NCBI GenBank assembly: GCA_034766995.1
Contig: CM068320.1
Coordinates: 4,372,001 to 4,436,000 of the forward strand
DNA length: 64,000 bases
From: Acanthacorydalis orientalis
Lineage: Eukaryota; Arthropoda; Insecta; Megaloptera; Corydalidae
Direction: 5' to 3'
Shown here piece after piece: positions 1-11,734 of this stretch (position 1 is its first letter; each line of letters opens with the position of its first letter). A program made the translations under genes and the position numbers. Below the pieces are notes generated by a model. It was not told the origin of the DNA. It saw nothing but the letters and a program-made list of their open reading frames with translations, and ran no database searches.

Positions 1-540
1 GCAAAAATGTATAAAATGTGCGTACAAGTAATTTTTTATAGGCTTTTGAATAATGCATTATAGTTGATCGTTCTTAATTAAGATTTATAGTTTTGAAATC
101 ATAGAAATAATTAATTTCGAAAATATTACGTTTCATTTTACAAATACATTCTTACTTAATTTTTAACAGTATGTAAAAAGTTTTTAAATAATATAATACT
201 TACATACTTGTTGATACACGAAGTAGAGTTATACAAAGTATGCACTTATTTTTATATAGGTTTTATTATTTATTAATTTAATATTAATTATTTTTATATA
301 TAAATGTGTGCCTATATATGTATAAATGTTATATATGCATATACACATACATTCATACATAAATCATAAGTGTGTGTTGTTAAACCGAAACTGTTTAAAA
401 TTGCCGCTTTATTTCAAACGATAAATAAGCACGAATTTCGTTCAGACATTACTCTCGTACCTATGTACAGATAGCGTAGCGAATGTCGAACTTTATTTAT
501 TATAAACATTAAAGAAATGAAACGTTATTAAAGCAACTGT
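1..540. other. AT-rich DNA without a recognisable gene
   Basis: Very AT-rich sequence with frequent stops in all frames. No transposon terminus, RNA gene or repeat array was seen. Confidence 0.5.
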
Positions 541-800
541 TGTACTTAATTCAAGCTTCGTGTGCGACGTAGGTACGAAGCTTAAGGCGTACCGTTTCAT
601 ATATACGCGTGTTTTCTAGAAAACAAATACACCATGCGTACATGAGACGACGGCAGTTCACGGTTCGCAGGGGTAACTTAGCCAGGAAGCGCGCGTTTTT
701 ACCCCGACACTTCGTCGATCGATCTTCGTGCAGGGTAAAGACGAAAGCTGGCGACGATGCGCTTGCGTACGGTTTTCTAGTCGTGCGAAATTAAGAGTTC
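541..800. other. GC-richer island of unknown function
   Basis: This segment is clearly richer in G, C and CpG than its surroundings. It opens with an inverted repeat, AAGCTTCGT at about 553 matched by ACGAAGCTT near 573. A 61-codon plus-strand frame (609-794), rich in Arg and Lys, crosses it, but I do not recognise the peptide and it resembles no transposase. The string CAGGGTAAAG near 731 could be a splice donor. It may be a host 5-prime exon or regulatory island, or the remains of an old element. The function is inferred only from base composition. Confidence 0.3.
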
Positions 801-871
801 TGTTATAGGCAATTTGTTAAATGTATAAACAAGAGTTTGTTAACCTTTTGCATATACTTAAGCAATATGTC

Positions 872-876
<5 letters not shown>

Positions 877-938
<62 letters not shown>
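877..938. repeat. (TA)n microsatellite
   Basis: About 31 uninterrupted TA units. No transposon end abuts it. Confidence 0.9.
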
Positions 939-941
<3 letters not shown>

Positions 942-2070
942 TATGCAGACACACATTCAGTTTATCACCTTACCTTGATATTTTAATCAGGTTGTAGTCT
1001 ACATACTTATATTTTTTTATAGTTTTCAATTATCGTCAGTATTTCCAATAGAAATATTTACATATCGTTAGTGATCAAGCAGAAATCTCTACGTCGAAGA
1101 ACATAATTTTACAGAAAACATGACTATATATAATATGTAGATAAAAACGTAATATAAATGATAGTCTCTAAATCTTAGTAAATGATTTACACCAAACTTA
1201 ATAGATAGGAAGCATTTTTTTATTATGCTAGTATGTAGAAATTCAAAGTTAAAATTTTGATCTTTGAGATCTCTGTTTGAACTCTGAAAATATATAGGTT
1301 CAATAATTTAATTTAGCTCACGCTTGATTTAAGAGTGACTAATTCATAACCTATGGCCTGCATTCTGCTTACATGAATATCTTATGTGCCTAAGTACATG
1401 TAATTAAGCTTATTGTGTAATGTAGTACAGCGTTAACTTTAAGTATTGTGTTTACAAGTTGTATATATTTTTTAAATAACTATTTTGGCAGATAATGTTA
1501 TCTTCTACACGATTGCTAGAATGTAAGACATTTACATGATTCATTTTCTTTCATTAATCGATATTGTCACAATAGAGTTCGAAATTAATACATTTTTAAC
1601 ATCAGTGCATTAAGACTATTAAGCAAAATGAAAATATTATTCAAAATAAATAATAAAAGCAATAAAGTCTCTAGTGACCCTTACGAATATCAACTACCAT
1701 TTATAACAATCAAACTGGAACTAATTTTAATTATAATTTTTAATAACGTAGTAAATTTATATTTATAAATGAATTTCATTGTCCACAAACGAAACAAAAA
1801 TTTTCTCTGGGCAAAATTTTCAATAATTGATTACTGTTCATTTTAGTTAATATCTATGCATATTTCGATGGTGTTGATTTTATTCTCAGGGCGCATATTT
1901 ATAGAAAAAAATCAGATTTATCTGTACTTCTGAAAGAAAATATATTCATTTAAAATATAATTTCGTATTTTCAGTTTCGTGTCTGAGACAAGGACTTTGT
2001 AATTAATAAAATATTTTATTTGATTAAGTCAGTTTAGACAATCAATATAACAAGAATATAACGACACTTA
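939..2070. other. AT-rich DNA without a recognisable gene
   Basis: No long frame, RNA gene or repeat structure was seen between the microsatellite and mariner A1. Confidence 0.5.
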
Positions 2071-2889
2071 TGAGGATCGTTACATAAGTTTGGTAAATTT
2101 CTATGACACACCGCAACTATTCATTTGGTAACATTACAGATATAATGTGTCACTTTTCAAACAAGTATAGGCAAAATTTCAGCCAGAAGCGACATTTTGT
2201 GCACGTTCTACAGATGCTTGAAGCGAGCATTGTAGCAGTTGGAACAAAAATGGAAAAAAACGAGCAGACATTTTTGCGTCGATTCGTCACATTAGATGAA
2301 ATATGGATCCACCACTACACACATGAGTCGAAGTAGCAGTCAAAGCAGTAGACAACGACTGGTGACATTGTACCAAAGAAGGCGAGAACGTTTTATCGGC
2401 TATGAAGGTGATGGCCACTGTTTTTTCGGATTCCCAAGAAATCATCCTGATCAACTACTTAACGAAGAGAAAAATGATAACAGCAGCCTGTTATGCGACA
2501 TTATTGAACCGTTTGAAAGAAGAGCTGAAACAAAAACGTCCAAGATTGCCGCATAAAAAGTGCTCTTTCGCCAGGACAACGTGCTGTCCCACAAATCGAC
2601 CGTGGAAAATTTATAGGAATTACTCTTCGAATTGATTCCTGATCTACCCTGTTCTCCGGACTTGGCCCAGTGCGACTTCTTCCTCTTCTCAAATTTGAAG
2701 ATTTTGCTCGATAAGTAGAAATTATCGTTGAATGAGAATGTCATCGTCACCATCAAGTGGGTATTTTGCAGACTCACTGAACCAAGTGAATAACCCTTAA
2801 TGGAGACTATGTTGAGAAATAGTATCGATTTTTTCCAAAAGACTGTATTCAATTTGCTTTTTACCATACTTGTCAAACGACCCTCTCGA
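2071..2889 (+). mobile_element. mariner family A copy 1 (A1), internally deleted
   Basis: The left end reads GAGGATCGTTACATAAGTTT and the right end is its diverged inverse, ACTTGTCAAACGACCCTC. Both match the ends of the full-length copy at 50997-52289. The element is about 820 bp against about 1.29 kb for that copy, so roughly 470 bp is missing from the 5-prime half, including most of the DNA-binding domain. A TA dinucleotide lies at both borders, as expected for Tc1/mariner integration. Confidence 0.85.
2221..2860 (+). pseudogene. mariner transposase remnant (family A)
   Basis: A DD34D transposase would cut and rejoin its own transposon in the nucleus. Recognisable pieces lie in more than one frame. 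Residues around RRFVTLDEIWIHHYTHES (about 2278-2331) carry the first catalytic Asp. The following QQSKQW, PKKAR and VMATVFSDSQEIILI blocks match mariner order. A HTS-like LFRQDNVLSHKS block (about 2562-2600) carries the second Asp, and SPDLAQCDFFLF (about 2655-2690) the third. At least two frameshifts and several stops break the frame, and the N-terminal helix-turn-helix is deleted. The gene is non-functional. Confidence 0.8.
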
Positions 2890-4589
2890 TACACCTACAT
2901 TTAATTTTTTTTATATAAATCCCAATCAAACGCACAATTTTATTATTTGATGAAATTATAGTGAAGTATATCACTTATTAATTATAATAGTTACAACTGC
3001 GGTGTACAAATAAATAGATATAAACTTGCTTTGATCAGTTTTTTAAGGAACTTTAGCTATTTTCACTTAAAATATTCAAGACAAAAAACCGACCAACAAG
3101 AATATATGTATATTCAATTTAAAAGTGTTATTAAATTTATAAGACCAATAATATGATAAAATTAAGTGTATATATATTATATATATATAATTGAATATTT
3201 TAATTCATAGATCATTATATGTCATATATTAATTTTTTTAATTTTTTATAATACATATATAGAAATATTGATACATTAAAATTAATTTGTCAACTGATGA
3301 ATAATGTATGTGAGAAATTTAATATAAAATCCAACAAATATGTGTTACATTTTGAATGAAGACGCTTTCTTTGCGTTTATTCAAGACTTCCGTTAGTAAT
3401 GGTTCGAAACGTTCTTATTATAGGTCACAAAAACTATACCGCCATTTTGCCAGCATTCTTGTAATCCACCTTACACCATTAGTTTTGAGCTAGATAAATC
3501 ATGAGCTTTTGTATTTGTACTATAACAATTTTTTACCACAGAGTTCTGAAGATCATGTAAAAGACATCTAAATACATGTAAACAACGGAAAAAAATTATC
3601 AATAATTAATTACTGATCATTTTTGAGTAGAAGCGGTTGTCTTTTTTGTGGTACGAGTAAAAAAAGTTGTTAAAGGGATAGGGGATACTTGTTTATAAAA
3701 TGTTCAATTTTAATATTTATAAGAAACATTTATAACAAAAAAAAATAAATGAATAAATAATTTGATTCTTATTAGTGAATTGATTTTAAATCTTTATATC
3801 TTTGATATTTTACATTTGTTTCTTTTATATTAAATAACTTAGAAAAAGATATAATTGAAACAAAATATTTTTATTAAAATCAGTCAAGTTTTCAGTAAAA
3901 ATGTTAAACACACAGTTATAGATATAAAAAAATGCAGACATTATTATTGAATTCAAGCTATATAAATTCAGTTCCATCACTTTGATCATTTGTTCAATTA
4001 TGTAAAAGCTTCTGTGCATATGCCAACTGATAATTATTAGCTTTGACCATCAAACGCAATAATTTGACACATGCAATGAACTTTTTTGTTATAGATAGTG
4101 TTTGACATGTTAACATTTAATCATTATTCGATTTTGTCTATTTATTACATTTCATAATGTACAAATTCAGTCTTTGTAATATAACGATTATATTCAAAAC
4201 ATAATTTGTTAATTTAATGAAATTAATTATCTGCCAGTTATTCTACGAGCATTTCCATTGATTATTAAATTCATTAGTAATAAAGAACAGGACATTATTA
4301 AATGCTGAAGGAAAATATTCGTTATGACACATGCTTAAAATTGAATATTAAGATACAGTATAAAATATGCAATTATAGTGAATGAAATTATTTCGGAATT
4401 TTGTATTTTAATGCATATAGTTGTATTGCTATTTTTATGAACTTAAATGTCAGTTTTTTATATTTTTTATGAAAAGCGATTGTACAGTTTTTCACATTAT
4501 CATTTAACTTTTAAATAGAATGAGATATTGTAATCAAACAGTAAAAAAGCTTTGAATATAAAATTCCAAACCTTGGGTTTCCTTTTTAA
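2890..4589. other. AT-rich DNA without a recognisable gene
   Basis: Stops are dense on both strands. A slightly GC-richer patch at 3360-3560 has no recognisable coding content. A small ATATATA run sits near 3167-3191. Confidence 0.5.
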
Positions 4590-5047
4590 ATGATTATCAG
4601 TTTTTTCATTACGTTTCTCTCAATGAATAACAAGTATTCTTTCCGTTAGTGAAGAAATGTAACGTAGTTTTAGCTGAGTCGTAAAAGTCAATTATTTCTT
4701 TTAAGATGACGATTTAGTGCCGAAAATAAATGCAAGTCAGATGATGACAGATCTGAGCTATAAAGAGGGTGTGGGAGAACATTAAATTAGATCATTTTAT
4801 CTGCTCTCTGGTCCAGTTTTCGAAGTGTATGATCTCATATAGTAATAGTATTTTCAATCGGGACACATATGCCTCATAAACTTCTTTAAAGTTTCAATGT
4901 AACTTTGTCAGTTCACAGATGATTATTTTTCCCAGAAATTTGTAAAATGAGCACAATGTCCATCTCAGAATACTTTTTCAATAGCCTTACCACAGTTTTT
5001 AAAGTACTTTAGCCAAACAGACGTATAATAGTGAATGACACGTATTA
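4590..5047 (-). pseudogene. mariner fragment K, transposase C-terminal half
   Basis: Read on the minus strand, about 4722-4786 gives VLPHPLYSSDLSSSDLHLF. This is a degenerate version of the mariner block LPHPPYSPDLAPSDYHLF that holds the third catalytic Asp. Flanking minus-strand sequence toward 5000 fits the upstream catalytic region poorly, with stops and frameshifts. No clear terminal inverted repeats were found. It directly abuts element B1, so B1 may have landed in or beside it. It is an old, dead fragment. Confidence 0.6.
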
Positions 5048-5607
5048 TTAAGATGCTCGAAAAATAATTACGATTTTTGTTTTCTGAATTCTAACCTTAT
5101 TTTTTTTCAATGAAAGTGTCATTTCATCGTGTTTATGTTAATATCATTTAAAAGTTAATTTTTTGGTCTGCATTTTGATAACATCGACTTTGGTTTCATT
5201 GTTAATTTTCCTTCAAATTGGTATATTGAATTAAAAATGGAAAAGAAGTACATAAGAGCAAATTTGTTGTATGAATTCAAAATGAGTGCTAAAATAGCAG
5301 AAACTTCTCATAAGCTAAACGATGCTTTGGTTGTAGGTACTAAAGAGGAATGGTGGTTCTAAAAATTTAGATAAGAACGAGAGCTTTGATGATGAAGAAG
5401 GTCCTAGCGTCCTTCTTCAGTTCATAACGACAAACAGAAGGCGTTAGTTAAATAAGTTTTCACGCACAAAAATTCGAGAGATTTGGCAAAAGTTATAAGT
5501 TAGTGATCCAAGAGTTCAGGATTACTTAAAACAGCTATGAAAATCAAAAAATCTTAAAATGTATATAAATTTGGTCATAAATCGCAATTATTTTTGTATC
5601 AACCTAA
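5048..5607 (+). mobile_element. short mariner family B copy 1 (B1)
   Basis: The ends fit TTAGGTTGGTAGAAAAATAA and its inverse, with B1 changes, and a TA target at the borders. The 560-bp element carries only the start of a mariner transposase on the plus strand. A start ATG lies near 5238, followed by decayed blocks matching TARKLNDA, VQWWF and GRPSSVHN (helix-turn-helix half). The frame then passes directly to the 3-prime end after an LKQL-KSKK motif. The catalytic domain is absent. B2, B3 and B4 share the same junction. Confidence 0.8.
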
Positions 5608-5752
5608 TAATTTCTGTGAGCAATACATTTTCAGCTGTAAAAAATCAATGACGAGACATTATTTTAAGTGTCTGATTTATTAATTATACATGACTCCATA
5701 TTTACTGTCATTACTTAGTGTCTACTGCAGGTAGACTAATGCAACTAAACAA

Positions 5753-5754
<2 letters not shown>

Positions 5755-5840
<86 letters not shown>
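5755..5840. repeat. (TA)n microsatellite abutting mariner E
   Basis: About 43 TA units with one TG interruption. It runs directly into the left terminus of mariner E, and a second TA array begins exactly at the right terminus (7840). E therefore probably inserted into a TA array. Confidence 0.9.
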
Positions 5841-5845
<5 letters not shown>

Positions 5846-5959
5846 CTTTAAATATGAAATGTCTGATTTGGAATCAAAAGTTTAGTTTATTATTTCTCAT
5901 ACAAGAATCAGTACAATTAATCAAAGTATGCGGCTAAATTACTGACACAGTTTTTTAAT

Positions 5960-6723
5960 GGTAGCTTATTTATGTCAGCAGTGAAGAAGTTTGGGGAACG
6001 AATGGCGATAAAATCGCGAAAGACGCGTTTTCCACAGTTTAATGAGAAATGAATATTTTTCCTTGCAAGAAGTGGTCCAAAGTCTGAAAGAAGTGGTAGT
6101 CAGTTGGTGCAAGGTTTGGTGAATACGGTGAATGGCAGAGAGTTTCCAAGTCCAGCTCCTGTAGTTTGAGCAGCGTTATTTCTGCGACATGTAACCGAGC
6201 GTTGTCTTGCAAGAAGATTGGCTTGTCTCTCTATTGACCAATATCGGCTGCTTAATCGCAAGAATCGTCATCATTTTGTCTAATTGGTTGCAGTAGATAT
6301 TCACTGTAATCAATTAACCAGGTTTCATGAAGCTGTAGTGTATTATACCAGCGCTGGATCACCAAACAGACACTATTAGCTTTTTCTGATGAATATTCAG
6401 TTTTGGACCGTGTTTCGGCGTTTCATCTTTTTCCGATTTGTTTCAAATAGTTCAATATTATTGGAATAGTAACGCCAAACCTTGCTGCTGAATCATACGT
6501 AGTTTGAGATGGATTCACTTCCACTACAGCTTTTAACTCATCATTATACACCTTGGTCTCCGGTCGCCCACGTGGTTCATTTTCAGGGTTAAAATCACTA
6601 GAACGGAATTTATCAAACAATCAACATACCAAATACATTGTTTATATTTCGAGCTGTCTGCGCTGCATTCGTTCCACGACGAAATTCATTTTCGAAAATA
6701 ATAAGAATTTTTGACTTACTCAT
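5960..6723 (-). pseudogene. mariner transposase pseudogene (family E)
   Basis: The minus-strand start near 6723 gives MSKSKILIIFENEFRRGTN, then AAQTARNIN, the first helix-turn-helix. A second uninterrupted block (6423-6620) runs DKFRSSDFNPENEPRGRPE to YLKQIGKR, covering the linker and second helix-turn-helix. The frame then jumps to KHGPKLNIHQKKLIVSVWWS and IIHYSFMKPG. The segment with the first catalytic Asp (usually VTCDEKWI) is therefore deleted. Stops and shifts follow, and the C-terminal third is badly decayed. The sequence style resembles the Hsmar1/cecropia-like mariners. It cannot make active transposase. Confidence 0.8.
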
Positions 6724-6800
6724 GGTTTGTTAGAAATTGCCTTAAAAATTAATTGAATATTAAACACAAGCCAATACATGCGTTTGGAAGAATGCATATA

Positions 6801-7724
6801 CGAGGTCAGACAATTAAGTAATGCGACCGATTTTTTTTTCTCGGCCTGTGGTAACACTGCGAACCTGTAACTCCGCCACCGTAATAGCAGATTCCTACTC
6901 TCTCGATTGAGACCTTGACCACCCTCGTACGATCATTTCTTCGCCAGCTGTTTAGTGTTTTGTAACAACGCGCGAGTAGTGCATGTCACGAAAATGGAAC
7001 AGAGAAATTTAGAGCAACGGCGCGCGATAAAATTTGAAAGTGATCCTACTCTTCTCGATCGAGTTATTACTGGTGATGAAAGTTGGTTCTTTCAATATGA
7101 CCCCGAAACTAAACGACAAAGCCAACAGTGGCTGTCCCCTGGAGCACCAAGGCCAAAGAAGGCGAGAATGAGCAAGTCCAAAGTGAAAACCATGTTGATT
7201 TGCTTCTTCGACAGCAAAGCGGTGGTTCACAAAGAGTTCGTACCACCTGGACAAACCGTAAATCGAGTATTCTACCGCAATGTGCTCGAAAAATTACGAA
7301 AAAGGGTGCTCAGAGTGCGTCCAGAGATCGCGAAGACTTGGGTTCTGCATCACGACAATGCTCCCTGTCACAGTGCGTTCAGTGTCTCTCAGTTTTTGGC
7401 GTCTAAAGGCATCGCAACGTTACCACAACCGCCCTATTCACCGGACATGTCACCCTGCGACTTTTTCCTATTCCCCCATATGAAAAAATTCGTCAAAGGT
7501 CGACATTTTGACTCCGTTGAAGATATCCAAGAATCTATGACGAGGGTACTCGGAGAGGTCCCACAAGAAGTGTTCCAGAATTGTTACGAAAACTGGAAAA
7601 CTCGCTGGAATAAGTGTATAGATGCGGGAGGGGACTACTTTGAAGGGGATCGCAGCGATGTACCTTAATTTTTAAATATACTCGATTTTTGAATTTTGTC
7701 GCATTACTTAATTGTCTGACCTCG
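6801..7724 (+). mobile_element. mariner family D copy 1 (D1), nested in E
   Basis: The termini are near-perfect inverted repeats, CGAGGTCAGACAATTAAGTA at the left and its inverse ending GTCTGACCTCG at the right, with TA on both sides. The element is 924 bp. Its sequence outside the deletion is almost identical to D2 (15836-16752), differing at only a few positions. It interrupts mariner E, so it is the younger insertion. Confidence 0.95.
6994..7668 (+). CDS. mariner transposase lacking the DNA-binding domain (D1)
   Basis: An uninterrupted 224-residue frame starts at MEQRNLEQR. An in-frame ATG 13 codons upstream (6955) is the alternative start; I chose 6994 because transposases of this style begin MEQR. 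Right after AIKF the protein jumps to ESDPTLLDRVITGDESWF, so about 100 residues carrying both helix-turn-helix domains are missing in frame. The catalytic domain is complete: Asp in GDESWFFQYD, Asp in HHDNAPCHSA and Asp in SPCDFFLF, with 34 residues between the last two as in DD34D mariners. The C-terminus (NKCIDAGGDYFEGD) is intact. It should fold as a catalytic domain but not recognise its terminal repeats. No other mariner frame here is as intact apart from D2. Confidence 0.85.
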   Translation: MEQRNLEQRRAIKFESDPTLLDRVITGDESWFFQYDPETKRQSQQWLSPGAPRPKKARMSKSKVKTMLICFFDSKAVVHKEFVPPGQTVNRVFYRNVLEKLRKRVLRVRPEIAKTWVLHHDNAPCHSAFSVSQFLASKGIATLPQPPYSPDMSPCDFFLFPHMKKFVKGRHFDSVEDIQESMTRVLGEVPQEVFQNCYENWKTRWNKCIDAGGDYFEGDRSDVP

Positions 7725-7837
7725 TATATACCTTCACAATAAAAAATGAACAGGAAAAATCAATCAAAGTAAAATGTTAGAGATGGCAGCTGTCATACTT
7801 AGTACTTACGGAATTCGGACAGTTTATACTTAGTAAC

Positions 7838-7839
<2 letters not shown>

Positions 7840-7915
<76 letters not shown>
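7840..7915. repeat. (TA)n microsatellite abutting mariner E
   Basis: Two TA runs joined at an AATA interruption, beginning exactly at the right terminus of mariner E. Confidence 0.9.
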
Positions 7916-7919
<4 letters not shown>

Positions 7920-10333
7920 ACTCAATACAAACAATGCATATGCGAAAATTTAGATACGTTGTCTCCTTTAAGTGTTATTCGTTAACCATTTCTTATATTA
8001 AAATTTTACGCCATATAGTTCTACTAATATTAATTAATAGTTTGTTCGTTTTATTCATCATTTATGTTATATGGCATCTTTTTTATTATATTTTTGTTAT
8101 ATAGAACATATTAAACAATAATTTTATTATAATTTTATATATTTTTGATAATTATTTGTGTAATGGTTATTACTGTACCTTATCCAAAATTTCTGAAATT
8201 CCTAATTCAGATAAAGTATCTAAAATTTAATTTTCAAATTCGGGTTTGCTGATATTTTATAATACATTAACTGAATGATAACGGGTTTTTTTTTACTACT
8301 CTGATATCGAGAGTATTAAAAAAATGCTAATAATAAAATAAGATAAATTTTAATTTATTTTATTGTGTGCTTGCACCAATTAGTTTTAAAATATTTGTAA
8401 CACCTATTAGTATAGTTTCAGAATATATTACGTTTCTCGTTTTTTTCAATATTACCAGAAAAATATTAAATTAATTGTTTTATCAATTCAATTTATACAT
8501 CATTGTCGCCTTCACAGTGCTAATGTTAATGTTTCCACCTTCTCTCGTTTGTAATATGATTTAATAAATAACAGAAATACTTTTTAAATATCAATAATAA
8601 TAAGGCTTATACAAGAGGAACTCTAATTCTACGTTCAAAAATAAAATCTCCTTTTCATTTCTACAAAATTGATTCAAGTCTTAAAGTTTATTTCGAATTT
8701 TTAATATTTTCAAAATGCATTAATATATGATCCTAAAATAGAATAAAATATCTTCATAAAACATTCTCTCTGCACTTAAAAACATCTTTGATGTTTTTAA
8801 GTGCAGATTTCTAAATGATTTACTTTTAAATTTAGAACATTTACTACAAAGAGGTAAACTGTAGTATATTTATTTTTAAAAAAAATCTTATAAAGTAATT
8901 TTTCAAAAATTCAATCAGCATATTTTGAGCTAAATTACACATTCATAATCGCTTTTTTAAACTCTTTATAAGAAAATCTTTTAAAGATTTAGTGTATACA
9001 AATATGTGGTTCTAATTTTATGTATTAAAAAATGTTTTATCAGTCTCTTTCATTAATTTATAAAAGTGAATACTTCAAAAACATACTAAATGTTGCTTAG
9101 AAAAATATCTAGTATTTATGTATTGACAATTTTAATTGCTTGTGCTCATTATAATAGTAACTATATTATTTTTAGAGCAAGTTTGTCTGTAAATGCCTTC
9201 TAAACGTGATACAATTTTTGTTTAAATATGCATAAGCAATCAAAATAGCCACAACAAAATCTATTAACGAACAGTTTGAAGCAGCAAAAATTATTATATA
9301 GGATATTAATTCGTTTGTGAAATTTAAACTTTATATATTGTGTACATACATTTTCCACGTATAATCTGGATAAAACTGTTGATAAGAATTTGTGTATCCG
9401 TGTTCGATTCATTCATTTTCTTTAAATATTAATATACTGAATTCTTTTTTTGCCTTTCCTTGCAAATCTATTAAAAAAAAGATTCATCCAAGTAAACGCA
9501 TTTAAACAGTAAATATTACCTTGTTTCATATTCTATTTAATTTTCCAAACAAATACGATTTTAATAAATCATATTTGTGTGTAACTTTATAGTCTTAGTA
9601 TGAATAACAACATGAATTTCCACAAAATTTAACAGAATATTACTATATTTCACTCTAACAAATATTGAAAAACCTGTTTGGAAACATCAATTTAAATGGA
9701 TATTCCATACATAACTAAAGATATAATTCTAGTTTATGAAATTTGCATGCCATTTTATTCATTTCTAGCTTATAAAAGTCACAATGTTTAGAATAGAATA
9801 ATAATATTATTTCCTTTCAGAAATCCACACAGTTTAAATGTTTTAATTACACTTCATTGCACCTCACCCTAATTATTTGTAATTGATAATATACGCCTAA
9901 AATTAATTTCAAAATACGATACTGGTTTGAGTACTCACGATTGATGTTTGTTTAATCCTTAATAATTATACGTGGATATGATATACTCATTCAGTTTTCA
10001 TATTTAAATTTAATTGATAATATAATCCTTAGAACTAAAATGAAATAATGTAAAATGAGTATCGATCAATTATGAGTATCGATTTCTATCAGAAAGTGAT
10101 TGACTTATCATAAAAATTATTTCGTTTCAAGCTTTTCGGTATAAATATTATTATAGGTGAAGCAATCTCATATAAGATCTTTTTCTGAGAAAACTTTCTT
10201 ATTTTTCAGAAAAATGGTGATGTAGAAATTTAAGATAACCAAAATGTATAGAAAATATGACAAGAGTAAAAAGAATTATGTTACAACTTAAATATAATTT
10301 TTTTAACAAAAATTCATAATCCAGAATATTTTT
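7916..10333. other. AT-rich DNA without a recognisable gene
   Basis: Apart from one perfect hairpin (8770-8806), no structured feature was seen. Frames are short and of AT-rich composition. Confidence 0.5.
8770..8806. repeat. perfect 17-bp inverted repeat (hairpin)
   Basis: CTGCACTTAAAAACATC at 8770-8786 is followed by TTT and then the exact inverse complement at 8790-8806. The stem is uninterrupted. There is no T-run or conserved flank that would make it an obvious RNA gene. Confidence 0.85.
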
Positions 10334-10570
10334 GAAAAACCGAAAAATCCATAAATTGTGATTAATGGTACATCAATGATAATCAGATGTTATAATAAGG
10401 TGAAAGGTGGAACTGACTTTTTGATAAAATATGTTAATCATATTCGATTTTCAAAAATACTTTTATGTGGTCAATTTGGTTATTTTTCAGATGAAATTGA
10501 ATTTTTAAAACGAATACTTCTGTTGAAATTAGAAAAAGATACTCTTGAAAAACAAGAAGATATTTTTTGA
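10334..10570 (+). pseudogene. possible piggyBac-like transposase fragment
   Basis: In one frame, KPKNP, a stop and then IIRCYNKVKGGTDFLIKYV (10376-10432) resembles the conserved piggyBac block in which a YNKTKGGVDxxD motif follows the catalytic core. The rest of the 70-codon frame is Lys- and Leu-rich and not recognisable. No flanking TTAA or terminal repeats could be assigned. It is a short, decayed scrap at best, and the motif match could be chance. Confidence 0.4.
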
Positions 10571-10959
10571 AGAAACTAAGGATAATTTCTATTCAATTTT
10601 ATTTTTAGTTTCACTTTTATATGAAATTTACTTTATTTGTAGCTTTACGAAAGCTCATAATGCCTTTAATAAAGAATAATTTAAATATTAAAAATATGAA
10701 GGTGAACCAGGTTCTTCTAGAGTGTCTTCGTGTTTTTTGAATCATTTTTTGATCATTCCAGTATATTTTCCACATAAAGTATCTAAACAAGTAAGGGAAG
10801 ATGAAACTTTAAATGCCTTAACAACTTAAATAGATACCAAATCAATTATCGGGCCTCTGATCGAACATATGCTTTTTAGGTGCAAATTGTAACGAACGAA
10901 GAAAATTAAAGAAACAAATATAGTTGTGATAGTTTAAAGATTCTGTATATTGGGAACAT

Positions 10960-10963
<4 letters not shown>

Positions 10964-11022
<59 letters not shown>
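10964..11022. repeat. (TA)n microsatellite
   Basis: About 29 AT units with no element terminus alongside. Confidence 0.9.
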
Positions 11023-11024
<2 letters not shown>

Positions 11025-11675
11025 CAAATGATATAAAAATATAATTAAATCACATTTTTTAAAAAATATGATATCTATTGAGTTTTTTGCTCAAAATTTC
11101 GTCAGGAATTGTGAATTTGTTTCAGCTATTATGTTTTTTATTTTGATATTTTATTGATTTTAACAATAAAAATAAATGTTTTTCTATATCATTTTTGAAT
11201 TTTCCACTAAAGTTATAAAGAATACTGGAATAGTTTCTATTTTTATAATCAAATTCATAAAATTAAACTTTGAAACTGAAGTAAGGTATCATTTTTCTTT
11301 TCTAATACAAATATATTCCAGTTGACCCAAGATTTGTATATTTACATGTGAAAATACATGATGACAACATATACGAAAATTAATTGTAATCAGTAATTTT
11401 TAATGAATAAAAATCATTTTCTGTGCACCTTGCACTAAAGTGATGTTTGTTACACAGCTTTTTTAAAAATAATTTTAAATTCCCTTAATTTAATGTACAT
11501 GTCCAGTAGAATAATATTAAATTATTAATATTAGTTATAACACGTTAATAATATTTCAATAGAGCTTTTGTACGTTCTTAAGAATTTTATGAGTATATAA
11601 AAATGAGTAGAAATTCCAATCTCAGAAAAAATATTTCATAATATTTTTATACAAAATTGGAGCGCAAACACATAC

Positions 11676-11678
<3 letters not shown>
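11023..11678. other. AT-rich DNA without a recognisable gene
   Basis: Nothing beyond AT-rich sequence with short frames was seen. Confidence 0.5.
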
Positions 11679-11733
<55 letters not shown>

Positions 11734-11734
11734 A
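11679..11734. repeat. compound (TA)n(TG)n microsatellite
   Basis: About 17 TA units run straight into about 11 TG units. Confidence 0.9.

Larger units (their letters stand above)
5841..7840 (-). mobile_element. mariner family E, interrupted by D1
   Basis: The left terminus is AAGGTCTTTAAATATGAAAT. The right terminus, read inward on the minus strand, is AGGTTACTAAGTATAAACTG. They are diverged inverted repeats sharing AGGT, a TA-AA core and a following GTC-GA block. The transposase reads on the minus strand. Element D1 (6801-7724) sits inside the 5-prime untranslated part of E with a TA on each side. Without D1 and its duplicated TA, E is about 1.07 kb, shorter than a 1.3-kb mariner, because part of the catalytic region is missing. 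TA microsatellites flank both ends. Confidence 0.8.

Noticed and set aside
2451..2894. 147-codon minus-strand frame over mariner A1
   Set aside because: It lies antisense to the transposase remnant and has no resemblance to a protein.
7128..7483. Additional frames overlapping the D1 and D2 transposase genes (also 16043-16511)
   Set aside because: They are shadow frames of the real transposase reading frame.
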